A DNA stretch of 43,709 nucleotides from Haplomitrium mnioides (Eukaryota > Marchantiophyta > Haplomitriopsida > Calobryales): contig JBNGIS010017942.1 in NCBI GenBank assembly GCA_049999725.1, forward strand, positions 1 to 43,709. Reading direction: 5' to 3'. Below are positions 1 to 11,107 of this stretch, piece after piece. The notes beneath the pieces are model-generated. The model had not been told where the DNA came from, did no database searches, and saw nothing but the letters and a program-made list of their open reading frames with translations. A program made the translations under genes and the position numbers. Position 1 is the stretch's first letter, and each line of letters opens with the position of its first letter.

Positions 1-1560
1 TAGAAATATTTTCATCTCCAAAATATAAGTATTTTGCTTTTCTACTTTTAAGGTTATTATCTCGTTGAAGCATCTTCCCAAGTTGTTTTAATTGTTTTTC
101 TTTTGAAAACTTTGTTGTAAAAATTGAAATCTTTAGCATTGTTTGACTTAGAAGAAGAGCTTTGTACCCGTTTTTTACTTTTAGATTCTGAATTAAAAGT
201 TGAACTCTTTTGCATACGTAGAGTTTGTTGCAAAAATGGAACGTTTACAGTTTGTTTCTTTGGTTGTAGAAGTGTGAACCCTATGCGTCTATAGACTTTG
301 ATTTGCAAGCAAAACGTACAATGTACAAAAACTCTTCTATTGAACTTAAAACCTAGCTTCTTCTCACTCTTTCTTTAAGAATGTTGTGCTTGTGAGTTCG
401 GATTCCCATGCACGCATAGACTTTGGGGTGGAGTGTTCATATGGTGAGTTCGGATTCCTAAGCGCACCTAGAGTTTTGGGTGGAGTGTTACGTTGGTGAG
501 TTCGGATTCCTATGTGCGCATGGACTTTGGGTGGAGTGTTCACTTGTTGAGCTTAGATTCTTTAGCACACCTAATCTTTGGAGTGGAGTGTTCACATGTT
601 GAGCTTGGATTCCTATACGCGCATAGACATTGGGTCGGAAGTCCACGCCTTCCAAAAGTTCTACTTCTCCTGCATAACCCTTAAGCTTCTTCATACAAAG
701 ACAATCGCTTACAACTTTGTTTGTACATAGGTCCTAGACTCTTTCGTAGATCTTGAGACCTTTGTTTGGTTGAATCAAGTCTAAAACTTGAACACGTTTC
801 TTGTTTACAATCTTAATGCAATCTACTTATCTACTACCTTTTTTATTCAGAACTATTGTACATTTCTATAAATGCTTCGTTGAACTATGAAATATTTTTA
901 ATTGCTGGAACTTTTTTGAAAGCTTACATTCACTTTTGTTTGCATGGATTTTCAACTTTATTTGAAAGCTTCCTTTCTTCTTGACGTTTTAATTGAAGCT
1001 CCTAAATCGATGCAATGTTTCTTTTTGTTTGTTTTTTTACTTACCATTGCAAACTCATTCCCTTGACTTCTAGTCCCCTTAGGCTTTTTCTTTGTGTTTT
1101 GTAATATTTTTCCAACAAAAAAGTTTGAAAGAACACCATGTGTACGCGCGCCTCAAGTTTGTGCAATCAAACATATTTCAAAATAGTTTCTTGTGACTTG
1201 TATTTAAACTTTTGGGCTTAGAATTGTAATCAATGATCAATGTAATTTTTTGGTGAAAACTTACCGTAATTTTTATGATTTTAAACAAATTCGAGTTTTC
1301 AAATGTTTTCGTAAAAACTAGTAATATTGATTGATTTTGCATAACAAAATTGACTTTCGCTCTATTGTTGTTGAAACGACCAAAAACAAACCCAAAAAAC
1401 TTATGTACTTTTTGTTTTAAAAAATTAACCCTGTTTTTTATGTTTTTTGATATGAAAAATCACAATTTTTCCCCAAAAAAAAAGGTTCATGTTCTTAGTA
1501 GCATGTTCCTGGTTGAAAGTAGCAGTTGTTGTGCTTGTGTTTTATATCAATGTTGCAAGT
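1..1560 (+). repeat. Dispersed repeat R, copy A (5' end cut by window edge)
   Basis: AT-rich non-coding repeat found four times in the window (R-A here, R-B at 8039-11454, R-C at 19242-20800, R-D from 43512 on the minus strand). Shared landmarks, in order, are a start near TTTTCATCTCCAAAATATAA, the tandem 52-bp units, a T-rich segment with the phrase GTGCAATCAAA, then GGGCTTAGAATTGTAAT, and an end near GGTTGAAAGTAGCAGTTG. Because R-B starts directly after the stop codon of a DUF7869-type gene, R is probably the 3' terminal region of that transposon. Copy A lacks about the first 175 bases present in R-B. No coding capacity is visible, and short reading frames here are not conserved between copies. 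Confidence 0.8.
392..650 (+). repeat. Five tandem 52-bp units in R-A, each with a palindromic core
   Basis: Units begin near 392, 444, 496, 547 and 599. Each reads roughly GTGAGTTCGGATTCC, then a CTATGCGCGCATAG-like palindrome, then ACTTTGGGTGGAGTGTTCA. The same array has four units in R-B and two in R-C, so it behaves as a variable-number tandem repeat inside an otherwise collinear repeat. Confidence 0.85.
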
Positions 1561-1774
1561 AGGCAACTCTAAAAGCAAAACCCTTCTTAGAGAGCGTTGT
1601 AGTTATACTAGAGAGCGTAAGGGAGAGTTGGAGTTAAGTTGGTGCAAAGCCCCTCCCATAAAAGATCTCAAAACACAAACAACCTTTAAGTTGGTGTAAA
1701 TTGGTAGGAAATGAGATAAGGGACCAACTATAGGGCTGATATTCATTTTGTTGTCTTGCCTTTCATTCTTTTGC
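1561..1774. other. Spacer between R-A and methyltransferase pseudogene A
   Basis: Junction sequence between the 3' end of R-A and the broken exon 2 of the methyltransferase pseudogene. I see two similar phrases (AGAGAGCGTTGTAG and AGAGAGCGTAAGGG) and nothing that looks coding or structured. Confidence 0.4.
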
Positions 1775-3414
1775 TTTCAAGCGATGGAGCAGAAAAGAAG
1801 GGGTAAGAAGACAAGAGTCAGGGCTTAGTCTTCATCAGTAGGGGTTTCTTCAACCTCCAATTTCTTTTGCTCTTTAGTAGTGGTAATAAACTATTTGGAC
1901 AGTTGTTGTTTGAATGTTTTGTCGCCTTATACAGAGCACGGAGAAATAAGTTGGACGAGAACAACAAACAAAAACTTTAAGTCAAATGCAAACAGAGATT
2001 CACTTGTAAAGCAAGCATGGACTCGAGAGTCTATGCAAGCAAAGACTCTCAAAATTCTATACGCGCATGAACTTGAGAACCTTTCAAAACAAATGCAAAA
2101 CAAATTTAGAAACAAAATTGAAAAAAAAAAAGAAAAAACACTCACCAATAATTTCTTGAAACTTGAATAAAAAGATAACATCTTTGACTCTTCGATGTGG
2201 ATGGGATACTCCATCATTGCTTCTTCCCACATTTTGCAGCACACCTTAGAGCCAACTGACTTTACCATCATAGCTAAAACCTTATGTCTCTCCAATTCAC
2301 AAGACATTTCTTTAATCGAAAGCTTTTTGGCTTCTACACGTTTCAAAATAGAAATTTTTATTTCATTGGGTAGACCCTGAAGGGACCTCCATAGTATCCA
2401 CTTCATGGATTTCATTCTTAAGGAACCTTTGGCCTTTTGATTCTTGCCTTTCACTAAGTTATTCTCCCACATCGGAAAAATGCTATGTTGTAACTCCTAG
2501 AGCTCTCCACTTCTAAACGCCAATTGGAACCAATTGTCTTGAAAAGTGGCAGTCTTCTCAAGAGTGGAATTTGGGTTTGTCTCCAAAGCCTCAAGCACTA
2601 ACTCTTTTTTTAATGTTTTAGATGACACCATCCTACTCTCTATGTATCTTTGATGCCAATACTCAACTTTCTGAATTGATGTCATTTCCAACTTGTACTG
2701 TTGGTTGTATATGTTATTGATTGCGAATATGTGGGCTTTTGTTGGTGTTAGGCCCACGTAAACATGGCAGCTACAAAACAACATCATGGGATTTTTTTGG
2801 TCCATATTTAGTGATTAAAAGCTACTTTGCGGCAGTACTATGATTGCCTCTTGCAATCTTGTATATGCACTTATTAGGGTTCCTCATGTTGAACTCTAAC
2901 TGACCTTTCAACCTGCACTTTGGGTCCACCACAATGATTAAACAATTGTGTGCATACTTTTTTGTGAGCATTCTTTGTGTTTGAAGCTCTACAAAGTCTT
3001 CATTTAACCTCTTAATATGGAATGGCCTCCAGTTTTCCATTCTAGGTTTTAGAAGGTTTGAATTCTCCAACCAAATGGTGATTGTTTCCTCACGGACTTT
3101 GCACTGCTAGTTGGCAGACTCCTGAATCTTGTCCTTATCTTCTTCAGATAGTGTTTGAGGATCTATCTGCTCTCGTCGCTAGAATATCTAGAGCCCCTTG
3201 TGAGATTGTCTTTTTGCTCTAGAGGTTGGAGCCTGCATTGGCTCCAACTCTTCTTCCTCGTCTAAGCTGCTAGAAGTTGAAGATGAAGAGGAAGCAAAAG
3301 ACGAACTGACTGGAGATGGGGAGGGTACCGGTTCTTCCTCAATATATGGTGGGGGCACATGCTTTTTCTTGGTAGTGTCCGCTTATTCTTTCTCGTAGCC
3401 TTGGATGTCCCCAT
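1775..3414 (-). pseudogene. Decayed ParB-like / DNA methyltransferase gene, copy A (N-terminal part)
   Basis: Reading on the minus strand, the likely start is the ATG at 3414-3412. A basic N-terminus is followed, after a frameshift, by a Pro/Ser/Glu-rich linker (about 3365-3240). Next comes a ParB-like domain at about 3070-2700, with the motif YKIARGNHS near 2865-2835; ParB/sulfiredoxin folds carry a comparable G-x-H/R loop. It continues with YVGLTPTKAHIFAINN (about 2760) and a helical, basic-and-acidic region ending in FYSSFKKLL at 2146. A GTGAGT splice donor follows at 2145-2140. A short second exon (about 1925-1775) aligns with exon 2 of copy C, after which similarity stops. The methyltransferase half is absent. 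Stops lie near 3195, 3110 and at the ParB/helical junction. The ParB assignment rests on motif reading only. The gene could encode a modification enzyme or its DNA-recognition module, and this copy is non-functional. Confidence 0.65.
2140..2146 (-). promoter_or_regulatory. Conserved splice donor of ParB-methyltransferase exon 1 (copy A)
   Basis: On the minus strand the reading frame ends in ...AAATTATTG followed by GTGAGTG. The same position carries GTAAGT in copy C (36551) and GTAACT in copy B (9807), and protein similarity stops there in all three. This marks a true exon boundary in the ancestral gene. Confidence 0.7.
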
Positions 3415-4039
3415 CTCTTTTCTCTTTTTCGTAGTAAACAGCTCACAAAAAATGAAAGGCTAAAAATGAATCAATAACAAGAAATTGCAAAAACAACAAT
3501 AACAAGAAAACAAAAACCGGAAAGTGCACTCACGATGGAAAGAAACTTTCCATTGTCGCTCCTTTTATACCAAAATTTGAAAAAATGTGTTTTCCTTCAA
3601 AAAAATGATTTGTAGAGCTCTTGATACGTAGGTTTGCGTGGTACAAAAAAAAGGGTCAGTAAAAAAAACATTGCTCATTTTCATCTTTCCAATCTCTTTT
3701 TTCTTTCCTTTCCTTCACAAAAATTTCACAACTTTGTCGTTTTGTGAAAATTTCTTCAAAAACACATATTTTGGATAGGCCATTAGAAGCTGAGAGTATT
3801 TGTTAAAATAGTTTTTTTGTTGGTATTTATCAATGGCTGGAGTTTTCAAAAGCAAGAAGAGGTTAGAATTCCAAGATTTATGTTCGTAGAAAAATGTTAC
3901 TTTTGGCCAACAACTATAGATTGTTTTAAAACACTATTTTGTAGAGGTAAGTGATAGAATACCCAAAGCATCAAGTGTGATGTTGCAGTATTTTGAGGAA
4001 AAATATGTCATTTAATGAATCAGATAGCTCTATCCAAGA
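3415..4039. other. Non-coding spacer with a candidate transposon terminus near 3553
   Basis: No coding signal is visible. From 3553 the plus strand reads CGCTCCTTTTATACC, followed by T/A-rich runs. This loosely resembles the inverted end of R (CGCTACTTTGAACC, intact at 43515), followed in both places by similar homopolymer-rich sequence. It could be the 5' terminal inverted repeat of the DUF7869 element that starts downstream. The match is only about nine of fifteen bases, so this is a weak call. Confidence 0.25.
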
Positions 4040-4215
4040 AGATCGAGCAAGTGAACCCTATGCGTATAGGATCATGGATTGAACCCTATATGCACATATG
4101 GTCAAGGAGTGAGCCTAATACAAGCATAGGATTAAAGAGTGAACAACTTGCATAGAAAGAATCAAGAGGGAACCCAATGCTTGCATATGATCCAAGACTC
4201 AACCTTCTGCACGTA
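4040..4215 (+). repeat. 5' subterminal palindrome cluster upstream of the DUF7869 gene
   Basis: Four or five degenerate units of the type GAACCCTATGCGTATAGGATC are spaced about 30-50 bases apart. The palindromic core (CCTATGCGTATAGG, CTATATGCACATATGG) matches the one in R and in the methyltransferase introns. Its position before the gene, mirrored by the R array after it, resembles the subterminal repeats of DNA transposons such as En/Spm-type elements. That reading is inference. Confidence 0.55.
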
Positions 4216-4589
4216 TTGGATCTTTGTTCCTGGTCAAGCGGTCAAAGTTGAATCTTTCTCTTGATTACTCCAATATATCAATAGAAAGACGTTCAAGTCA
4301 CAATTTCTAAATGGTTGTGGGCCTCTTTTTGGTCCTCATCAAATGAAGACAACAATTTACAAGATCCAAATGTGTTTGTCTAAAACACAAAAAGCATAGA
4401 ATCTATGGGCGGTTTAAATTTTGGAGATGATTCATTGTCACCAATAGCACCACTCAAACAATGAGTGATTTCTAATCAAGTTGGACCTCTCAATGAGATT
4501 GGGAAATATTTAAGAAACCAAATTCTTTTGGAAGAATCTTCATACGATAGTTTAGAAAATGATTCCAACAAAGAGTCTTAATCGACCAA

Positions 4590-7500
4590 CATTTCTTTAG
4601 AGTTATTGCCAAGAGCACCAATAATTTTACAAAAAAATTCCTCAATGTTTAAGATATTGATGAAGAATCCTTTTTGGCATGGCCCAAATCTCCCAATCCT
4701 CAAGGTGGCCTTCATCCTTTGAAAACTTATTTTGAAAGAACAAACAATATTCTGGATGATGTTCAAGATTTTCAAGACGATAAATTATCTCCGATGGCTG
4801 GATTTGTCTACGAACTAAATCAAACAACACTATATAAGAATTCTTTATTTGGGTCAAAACCCAAACGGGTAAATACTTTACGTGAAAATTCTTTGGGCAA
4901 AGTCCATTATTATGAGATCTTTGTCAGGAAAAAGCTTGAAACAATATTGATTTTGAAATTGAGGAGAATTTCATGTTGTCAAAATAAATATTTGTCGTTG
5001 TGCAAGGCAGATTTTTTGAAAACTGTGAGAGAAATATATTTTCGACGAATTATAAAGAACTTAGATATCACATTGCAGTGAGGAATACCAAGAAAAGACT
5101 CGGATGTTGACAATTAGTTCACTCTTCCTGGCGGTACCGTTGTTTGTAGAAGAGCCTTCAAATTAAGTTTATTAGTAGGGAATGATGGAATCCAAAGGAT
5201 TCAAAATCTCAAAAACCCATATTCTAAAGGCATTTTTGGATATAGAGAACTATTTGTTAAAGGAGTATTCGTTCGTGAATGGATGGACATTTTGTTTCAA
5301 GAACACTGTTAGAGAATGCCCGCTCACAAAGTTTATAACTTGCTCGATAATTTTACTAAATGGGAAGTTTATGACTACTACACAACTTATTTGAAAGAGA
5401 AAGATCTTGATTCCATTCTTAGTTTTTTGGGTTTTTACAAAACATTGGAGGACTCATTTTCCAAATGTTAAAATTCCAAAATGCAATAGATTTTTTGTTT
5501 GTGAAATATGCAAAGAAATAAAATTATTGCAAGAAAAAACTGCCTTAGAGTCGACAAAAGTAACAAATTTCTTCTCTTTTGAAACCTATAGTTAATCGAT
5601 GCTCTTTTTACTAGGCTCAAAGCTTAGTTCTAGAGATGTTATGCTTTCTCAACTTAGTGCAAAAAGATATTTGTTTTGTTAAGCTGCTCAACAAATGAGA
5701 TTTGAGTCAAATAAACCTTAGGAACTTGAGTTGTGAGAACATAATCTATGCTTACATAGGGTCTGTTGCATATAGTTTGAATCCAAACCATGTTGAGAGT
5801 CAAATAAAGCAAGAAAATGGATCTTATTGTTAGTGGTGACCTTAGCCGTGCACTGAGTTTTTCCATTGTTACTTTGAATCAGGAGCCCATTGCTAAATAA
5901 ACAATAGCAAGTTTGCAAATCCTATGCTCGTAAAGGTTTTGTTTTCGTTTCTTTCAAATCCAGTTGCGACAACAATCAAAGCAAGCCAAGATGTTGGTAT
6001 TGTTGCTTTTGGTCATATGACCATACATGATCAGTTACTGTTTCCACTAATCCTATGCACGTATAGAATCTATTATTGTTTTTCTAATCCTTTGCAAACA
6101 AAGAGTCCAAGCTACCTTTGAAATTGAAGTTCTAGTTTGTAACCTTTTGTGTGCAAATCTTATTTTTCTCTTTTCAAAACTTTTGCTTATTTCAAGTTAA
6201 AGAAAATTACTTATTGTGAATGTTATTAAGATTCTTCTATATTTAAATTAGCTAAAGTTTATTTTCAATCATGTTAATAATCTTTACTTCTACTAATCCA
6301 AACATTTGTTGAAGCCTATTTGAATATTTTTAGCACATGAGGTTGTCTTTTGAAGTTCGAAACATCAACACATGTTTTAATAAACTACTTTTATTTCTTT
6401 CATACCTTGTGATGATGTAGTTAAATATAATCCCCAATTGTTTCTTCATTGTGACCAACAAATGAAAGAAAGAACAAAACTTGCAAACCATCAAAGAAAA
6501 TGTTACGCCGATGGTCAAAATTACTTGAGAATCATCATTGAAGGAATGAATCAGAAGAAAACAACTATTTCACACTAGTATTCGCCACCAAAAAACATTG
6601 ATAAAGATTGTTTGGTGGGTGTGCATGTTGTTGGTGCCTTAATATTCGATCATGCTGTTTCTTCGAGGGTCTTCTTAATGTACGAAAACTTGAGAAGTGA
6701 TTCTTATTTTATAATTACTGTGCTCAACAAAATATTATATGACTTTGAAGGCACGTTGTCTCCAACTTTGTATCTTCAGTTGGACAACACAACACAAGAG
6801 AATAAGAATTCTATATTGTTTGGATATCTTAGTTTACTTATTGCCAAGAATGTTTTTCAAAAAATCAAGGTGGGATTTTTATAGTTGGCCATACTCATGA
6901 TCAAATCGATCAAATGTTCAGCCGATTCTCAAAACGTTTAAAATGTGTCAAAGCTTTCATGATTACGAGTCTTAGCCAGGCACTTCAATTATCCTATAAT
7001 CCTAAACTTCAGGTAACTCTTTTGCTGGAAACTTGGGATTTCAAAATGTTTCTACAGCAGCGTCCCTTTCGAGTTCAAAGGATATATGATATTGCTTTTA
7101 ATCAACAATTCAAGTTCCAGTTAAATGATTCCAAGACAAAGATTTGGAGCAAACAATTTTCAACAGATGAATTTTGGCTACTTGCGGATGATATTTCCCA
7201 ACTCAAGTGCCTACCTAAAGTGGACAAAGAAATTTTAAGTTCAATGTTGATTCCTCTCAAGGCATATTCTGAAATCAAATGAACTCAAAAGGAAGAAAAA
7301 GAAGTGGATGTTGAGAAAGTGGTATTTTCAATAAGAGACAACATAAGTGAGAAATGCTACAAGTTCTTTACAGATTTTGATATTCAATGGTGGAATGACT
7401 TTTTTCTTGCCTATGAAGAGATTGCAGCCTACATTTTTGAAAAAAAAAACGACAACTCGAAGCAGAATTTACCTTTCTACCTTCACAAGCGTTAAACACT

Positions 7501-8038
7501 TGTAATGATTTTCAAAATGTTTGTCTAGATTCTCAGCTTCCTGCTCAACAAACAGAAGAAGATACTCCAGTAAAAAAAAATACTTTCAGCACGTCGAGCA
7601 ATCTGTGATGGAGCATCTAGGCCACGAGAAGGGACTCTTTCGCACAACACTTGATACGAGCATAAATTTGGCAATCTACATGAGATGAAAGCTAGAATGT
7701 TTATTTGTGTTGTTGTAGCTCTAGATCCAAAGGAGAGATTGTTTTAGGTTGCCAAAGTTCTCAAAGTTTTGTCATTTTATGAGGAAGATCCTCCAAACTC
7801 GAAATGAGTACAAGTTCAATGGTTTGCTTGTTTGGCTGAAGATGCATTTTCTAGACAATACTTCCCAAACAAAATAGCAGCCACAAAAGAGAAACACAAA
7901 TCCAAGTTACATATTGATGTCCTTGATGTGACACAAATCACAGTTTTGTTTTTTGATTTTCTTTTTACCAAAAAAAAACAATTGAGGAATACCACTCTAG
8001 CTACCATTAAAGCAAATCTATTTGAGTACGAAAGATAG
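4590..8038 (+). pseudogene. Decayed DUF7869-type transposon protein gene
   Basis: Recognisable pieces lie in order on the plus strand. An N-terminal part at 4674-5081 includes a Cys-rich DFLKTVREIYF segment. Then come VKIPKCNRFFVCEICKEIK (about 5460-5525), a probable intron (about 5600-6330, with palindrome motifs at 5742, 5918 and 6050), and KERTKLANHQRKCYADGQNY (about 6450-6530). Next are IIIEGMNQKKTT (6531-6565), QLDNTTQENKN (6777-6809) and, after a frameshift near 6880, VGHTHDQIDQMFSRFS (about 6888-6935). The C-terminal part has VAKVLKVLSFYEE and VQVQWFACL (7740-7840) and ends at 8038. The D/N/E-rich QLDN..ENKN and GHTH-D motifs are what I recall as the signature of DUF7869 proteins, found as multicopy, transposon-like genes. 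Acidic residues in the conserved blocks suggest a metal-dependent nuclease or transposase, but no reaction has been shown here. Several stops and frameshifts make it non-functional. Confidence 0.65.
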
Positions 8039-9355
8039 ATTTTCAAGTATATTATAGTTTAAGATTATTATTTTAAAAAGTACTTGAAAATCTTCTTAAG
8101 CAACTTGTTAAATTTTTCTACCAACTTGAACTTTTGACTGTAAATCATTCCAATTTGAATGTTATTCTGTGCAAATGAAACTTAAATTTATAGTTAATAT
8201 TTTTATTTTCTTTGTAAAAATATTTTCTTCTCCAAAATGTAAGTATTTTTATTTTCAACTTTATTGTTTTCTAAAAGAGTTTAAGGTTATTTATCTTGCT
8301 GAAGCACCTACCCAAATTGACAAAAATTTTTTTTCTTTCTAAGACTTTAGTGTAAAGCTTAAAACCTTTAGCATTGTTTGACTCAGATAAAGAGCTTTGT
8401 ACCTGTTTTTACTTTTAGTTTCTAAAGTAGAAATCAAAATCTTTTGCGTGTGTAGAGTTTGTTGCAAAAAATAAAACATTTACAGTCTATATCTTTGGTT
8501 GTAGAAGTGTGAACCCTATACACACATAGACTTTGATTTGCAAGCAAAATATACAATGTACAAAAACTCTTCTACTAAACTTAAAACCTAGGTTCTTGTC
8601 AGTCTTTGTTGTGGAATGTTCAGATGGTGAGTTCAGATTCCTATGCATGCAGAGACTTTGGGATGGAGTGTTCAGATGGTGAGTTTGGATTCCTATGCGA
8701 GCATAGACTTTAGGGTGGAGTGTTCACATGTTGAGCTTGGATTCCTAAGCGCGTAGAGACTTTGGGATGGAGTGTTCACATGTTGAGCTTGGATTCCTAT
8801 GCGCACATAGACTTTTGGGTGGAAGCCCACGCCTTCCACAAGTTCTACTTCTTATGTACAACTCTTAAGCTTCTTCATACAAAGACTACCGATTACAACT
8901 TTGTTTGTATATAAGTCAAAGACTCTTTTGTAGATCTTGAGACCTTTTTTTGGTTGAATCAAGTCTAAAACTTGGAGATGTTTCTTGTTTACAATCTTAA
9001 TTCAATCTCCTTATTTATTTCTATTTTGATTCTAAACTATGATATGTTTTTGTATATGCTTCATTGAACTATGAAATATTTTTAAAAACTTGAACCTTTT
9101 TGAAAGCCCACATTCACTTTTGATTGCATGGATTTTCAACTACAAGTGAAAGCTTCCTTCTTTCTTGACATTTAAAATAAAGCTTCTAAATCCATGCAAT
9201 GTTTTGTTTTCTTTGTTTTTAATGCTTACTATTGCAAACTCATTCCTTTGACTTTTAGTACCTTCGGGCTTTTTCTTTATGTTTTGTAATTTTTTTCCAA
9301 CAAAAAAGTTTGAAAGAGCACAATGTCTATGCGCATCTAGAGTTTGTGCAATCAA
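8039..9355 (+). repeat. Dispersed repeat R, copy B, left part
   Basis: Begins immediately after the TAG stop of the DUF7869-type gene and is collinear with R-A from 8216 and with R-C from the start. It is interrupted at about 9355, within the phrase GTGCAATCAAA, by a 1.75-kb insertion and resumes at 11108. The direct junction with the gene is the best evidence that R is that element's 3' region. Confidence 0.8.
8627..8834 (+). repeat. Four tandem 52-bp palindrome units in R-B
   Basis: Units start near 8627, 8679, 8731 and 8783, with exactly 52-base spacing. Cores include CTATGCATGCAGAG, CTATGCGAGCATAG and CTATGCGCACATAG, so the half-sites vary while the spacing is kept. Confidence 0.85.
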
Positions 9356-10180
9356 AACCCAAGCCTCGGGATAAAACCCAAGTCTACACTTGAGAAGACC
9401 GTGACTTCTCAAGACAACTGGTTCCAGCTAGCATTCAGAAGTAGAGAGCTCTGGGATTTACAGTAAAGCATTTTTTTCAATGTTGGAGAAGAATATTGTG
9501 AAAGGCCAGAAGCCAAAGGCCAAAGGATCTCTCAAGATGAAGGATATGAAGTGGACTCCTTGGAGGTCTCTTTAGAGTCTTTCAGATGAAGTCAAGATTT
9601 TTGTTTTGAAGTGGGTGGAAGCCAAAGAGCTTTCAATTGACGAGATGCCTCGGGAGGCAGAGAGACACAAAGTTTTGGCAATAATAGTAAAGAGTTTTTG
9701 TTCTCAGGTTTATTGCAGTTCATAGGAAGAGGCAAGAGAGGAGTACCCTCTTCACACTAAAGAGTCAAAGATGGCCTCTTTTTATTCAAGCTTTGAGAAG
9801 CTTCTGGTAACTCCTTTCTTTGGACATACATTTATCAACAGAGCAAGATTGGATCCTTGATCTCTGCTCTGGATCTGGCACAAGCCTTGTCTGTGCTTTA
9901 AAGCTGATGGAAAACTGCATGACCATGGAATATAATAGACGTCAGTCTATTTATATTCCTCAGAGGGTTTTGACAATGGCTTCTTTACCATCTGATGTTA
10001 CTGAGTCACATATAGTTTTTGCATACCACAAGGAACTTGTTCCTCTTGGTACGGTAAGTGCTTCTGGTGACTTTATTGTAATATCATAGACTGGAAAGTC
10101 TTGATAGGATTCTCTAGTGGCTGCAGATGCTCAGCCTGTGGATTTAGATGAGACAGATCCTCTTGAAGAGGATAGAGTCT
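9356..10180 (+). pseudogene. Decayed ParB-methyltransferase gene, copy B, with the SAM-binding exon
   Basis: The 5' part (9370-9806) aligns, with frameshifts and two stops, to the helical middle region of copies A and C (KAKGSLKMKDMKW; FYSSFEKLL) and ends at a GTAACT donor (9807). After only 35 bases comes an uninterrupted segment, 9842-10089. It contains WILDLCSGSGTSL, the glycine-rich SAM-binding motif I of amino-methyltransferases, then MEYNRRQSIYIPQRV, whose Glu sits where motif II binds the ribose. This order, with the SAM pocket C-terminal, fits the beta class of N4-cytosine/N6-adenine DNA methyltransferases. An acidic tail (LDETDPLEED) ends at the stop near 10180, and AATAAAG at about 10208 may be a polyadenylation signal. 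The exons for the catalytic part are missing, so the copy is dead. Confidence 0.7.
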
Positions 10181-10369
10181 AAGGATCTATTTGAACAATT
10201 TGTATTACTAATAAAGTTTATGTTTTCCAAACTTTTATTTACCAAAGTTTCATCTTGTTGCTCTCTCAATCTATTTCAAGTCTTTTCATCACGATTTAGT
10301 TTGGTGGGCTTAAGAATAGTTTGACTCATTTGATAGTCAAAGAATGGTTTGAAGTCAATTGCTAATCTA

Positions 10370-10720
10370 AGGATGATTTTGAGTCTTTGCGCATTGTTTA
10401 GTGTCGTTGCGCATTAAGACTATCTATTTCTTATTCGGATTCCTTGCGTGCATAAACTCTCAGGTTATTGTTCAGAGTCCTTTCACCCATAAGCCAAAGG
10501 GTTCTTGTTCAATGTCTATGCTTGCATAAGTTGTAGAGTTCTTATTTAGAATCTTGTCTTGCAATAGCTCTAAGGTTCTAGTTCAAAGTCCATGCGTGCA
10601 TAGCTTCATTGTTCTTGTTCAGAGTCTATGCACGCACAGACTTTAGAATTCTTGTTCGGAGTGTATGCATGCATAGGTTTTATGGTTCTGGTTTGGAGTC
10701 TACACTTGCATAGGATTTAT
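10370..10720 (+). repeat. Palindrome array downstream of methyltransferase copy B
   Basis: Degenerate units about 40-50 bases long alternate TTCTTGTTCAGAGTC with CATGCGTGCATAG-type palindromes (clear at 10590-10602, 10623-10642 and 10660-10675). The core matches R, but the linker differs (TTCTTGTTCAGAGTC instead of GGAGTGTTCA). This array therefore belongs to the methyltransferase-bearing sequence rather than to R. Confidence 0.75.
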
Positions 10721-11107
10721 TAGTTGAAATGTTCAAAGTCAGGTTCAAAGTCCTTACCCGACTGGACATTTACGTTTTCATGTAATTTTTTTCCACCAAA
10801 AGATATATGTTTTATTTTATTTTTGATGAATTTAGTTTCTTCACAATAGTATGAAGTTTTTATAAAATATTTGAATAACCAAAATGCTTGTTTTGGAAGG
10901 TATTTTCTATAAAGAAAGGTTTGAAATATAATCTCAACGTAAAATATGTATTTTTTGTTTATAAAAAATGATTTTCTTTTCGAAAAGAAGATTTCAAACG
11001 TAAATTTGATGTTTTTAAATACCAAATCACCTGAAAAAAAAATTTCAACTACTAAGTGAAATAAGAATTCAGTAGCGGTTCCTCGCTCAAAGTAGCGGAT
11101 GTTAATA
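10721..11107 (+). other. AT-rich end of the insertion in R-B, with an R-like terminal motif
   Basis: No coding signal. The last bases before R resumes read AGTAGCGGTTCCTCGCTCAA and then AGTAGCGG, closely resembling R's own 3' end at 11417-11454 (AGTAGCTTGTTCCTGGTTCA and then AAGTAACGG). The inserted methyltransferase fragment thus seems to carry the same kind of 3' terminus as the element it landed in. Confidence 0.6.

Noticed and set aside
392-650. CRISPR-like repeat array
   Set aside because: Spacers are not unique: the whole 52-base unit repeats, in a eukaryotic repeat context.
1-1560. R-A and R-B as LTRs of one retrotransposon enclosing 1561-8038
   Set aside because: No TG...CA ends, no primer site or polypurine tract, no reverse transcriptase between them, and R-B follows a DUF7869 stop codon directly.
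9356-11107. Helitron insertion carrying captured gene fragments
   Set aside because: The 5' border does not start with TC and the 3' border ends in GGATGTTAA without CTRR and a preceding hairpin; the R-like end motif argues for another element type.
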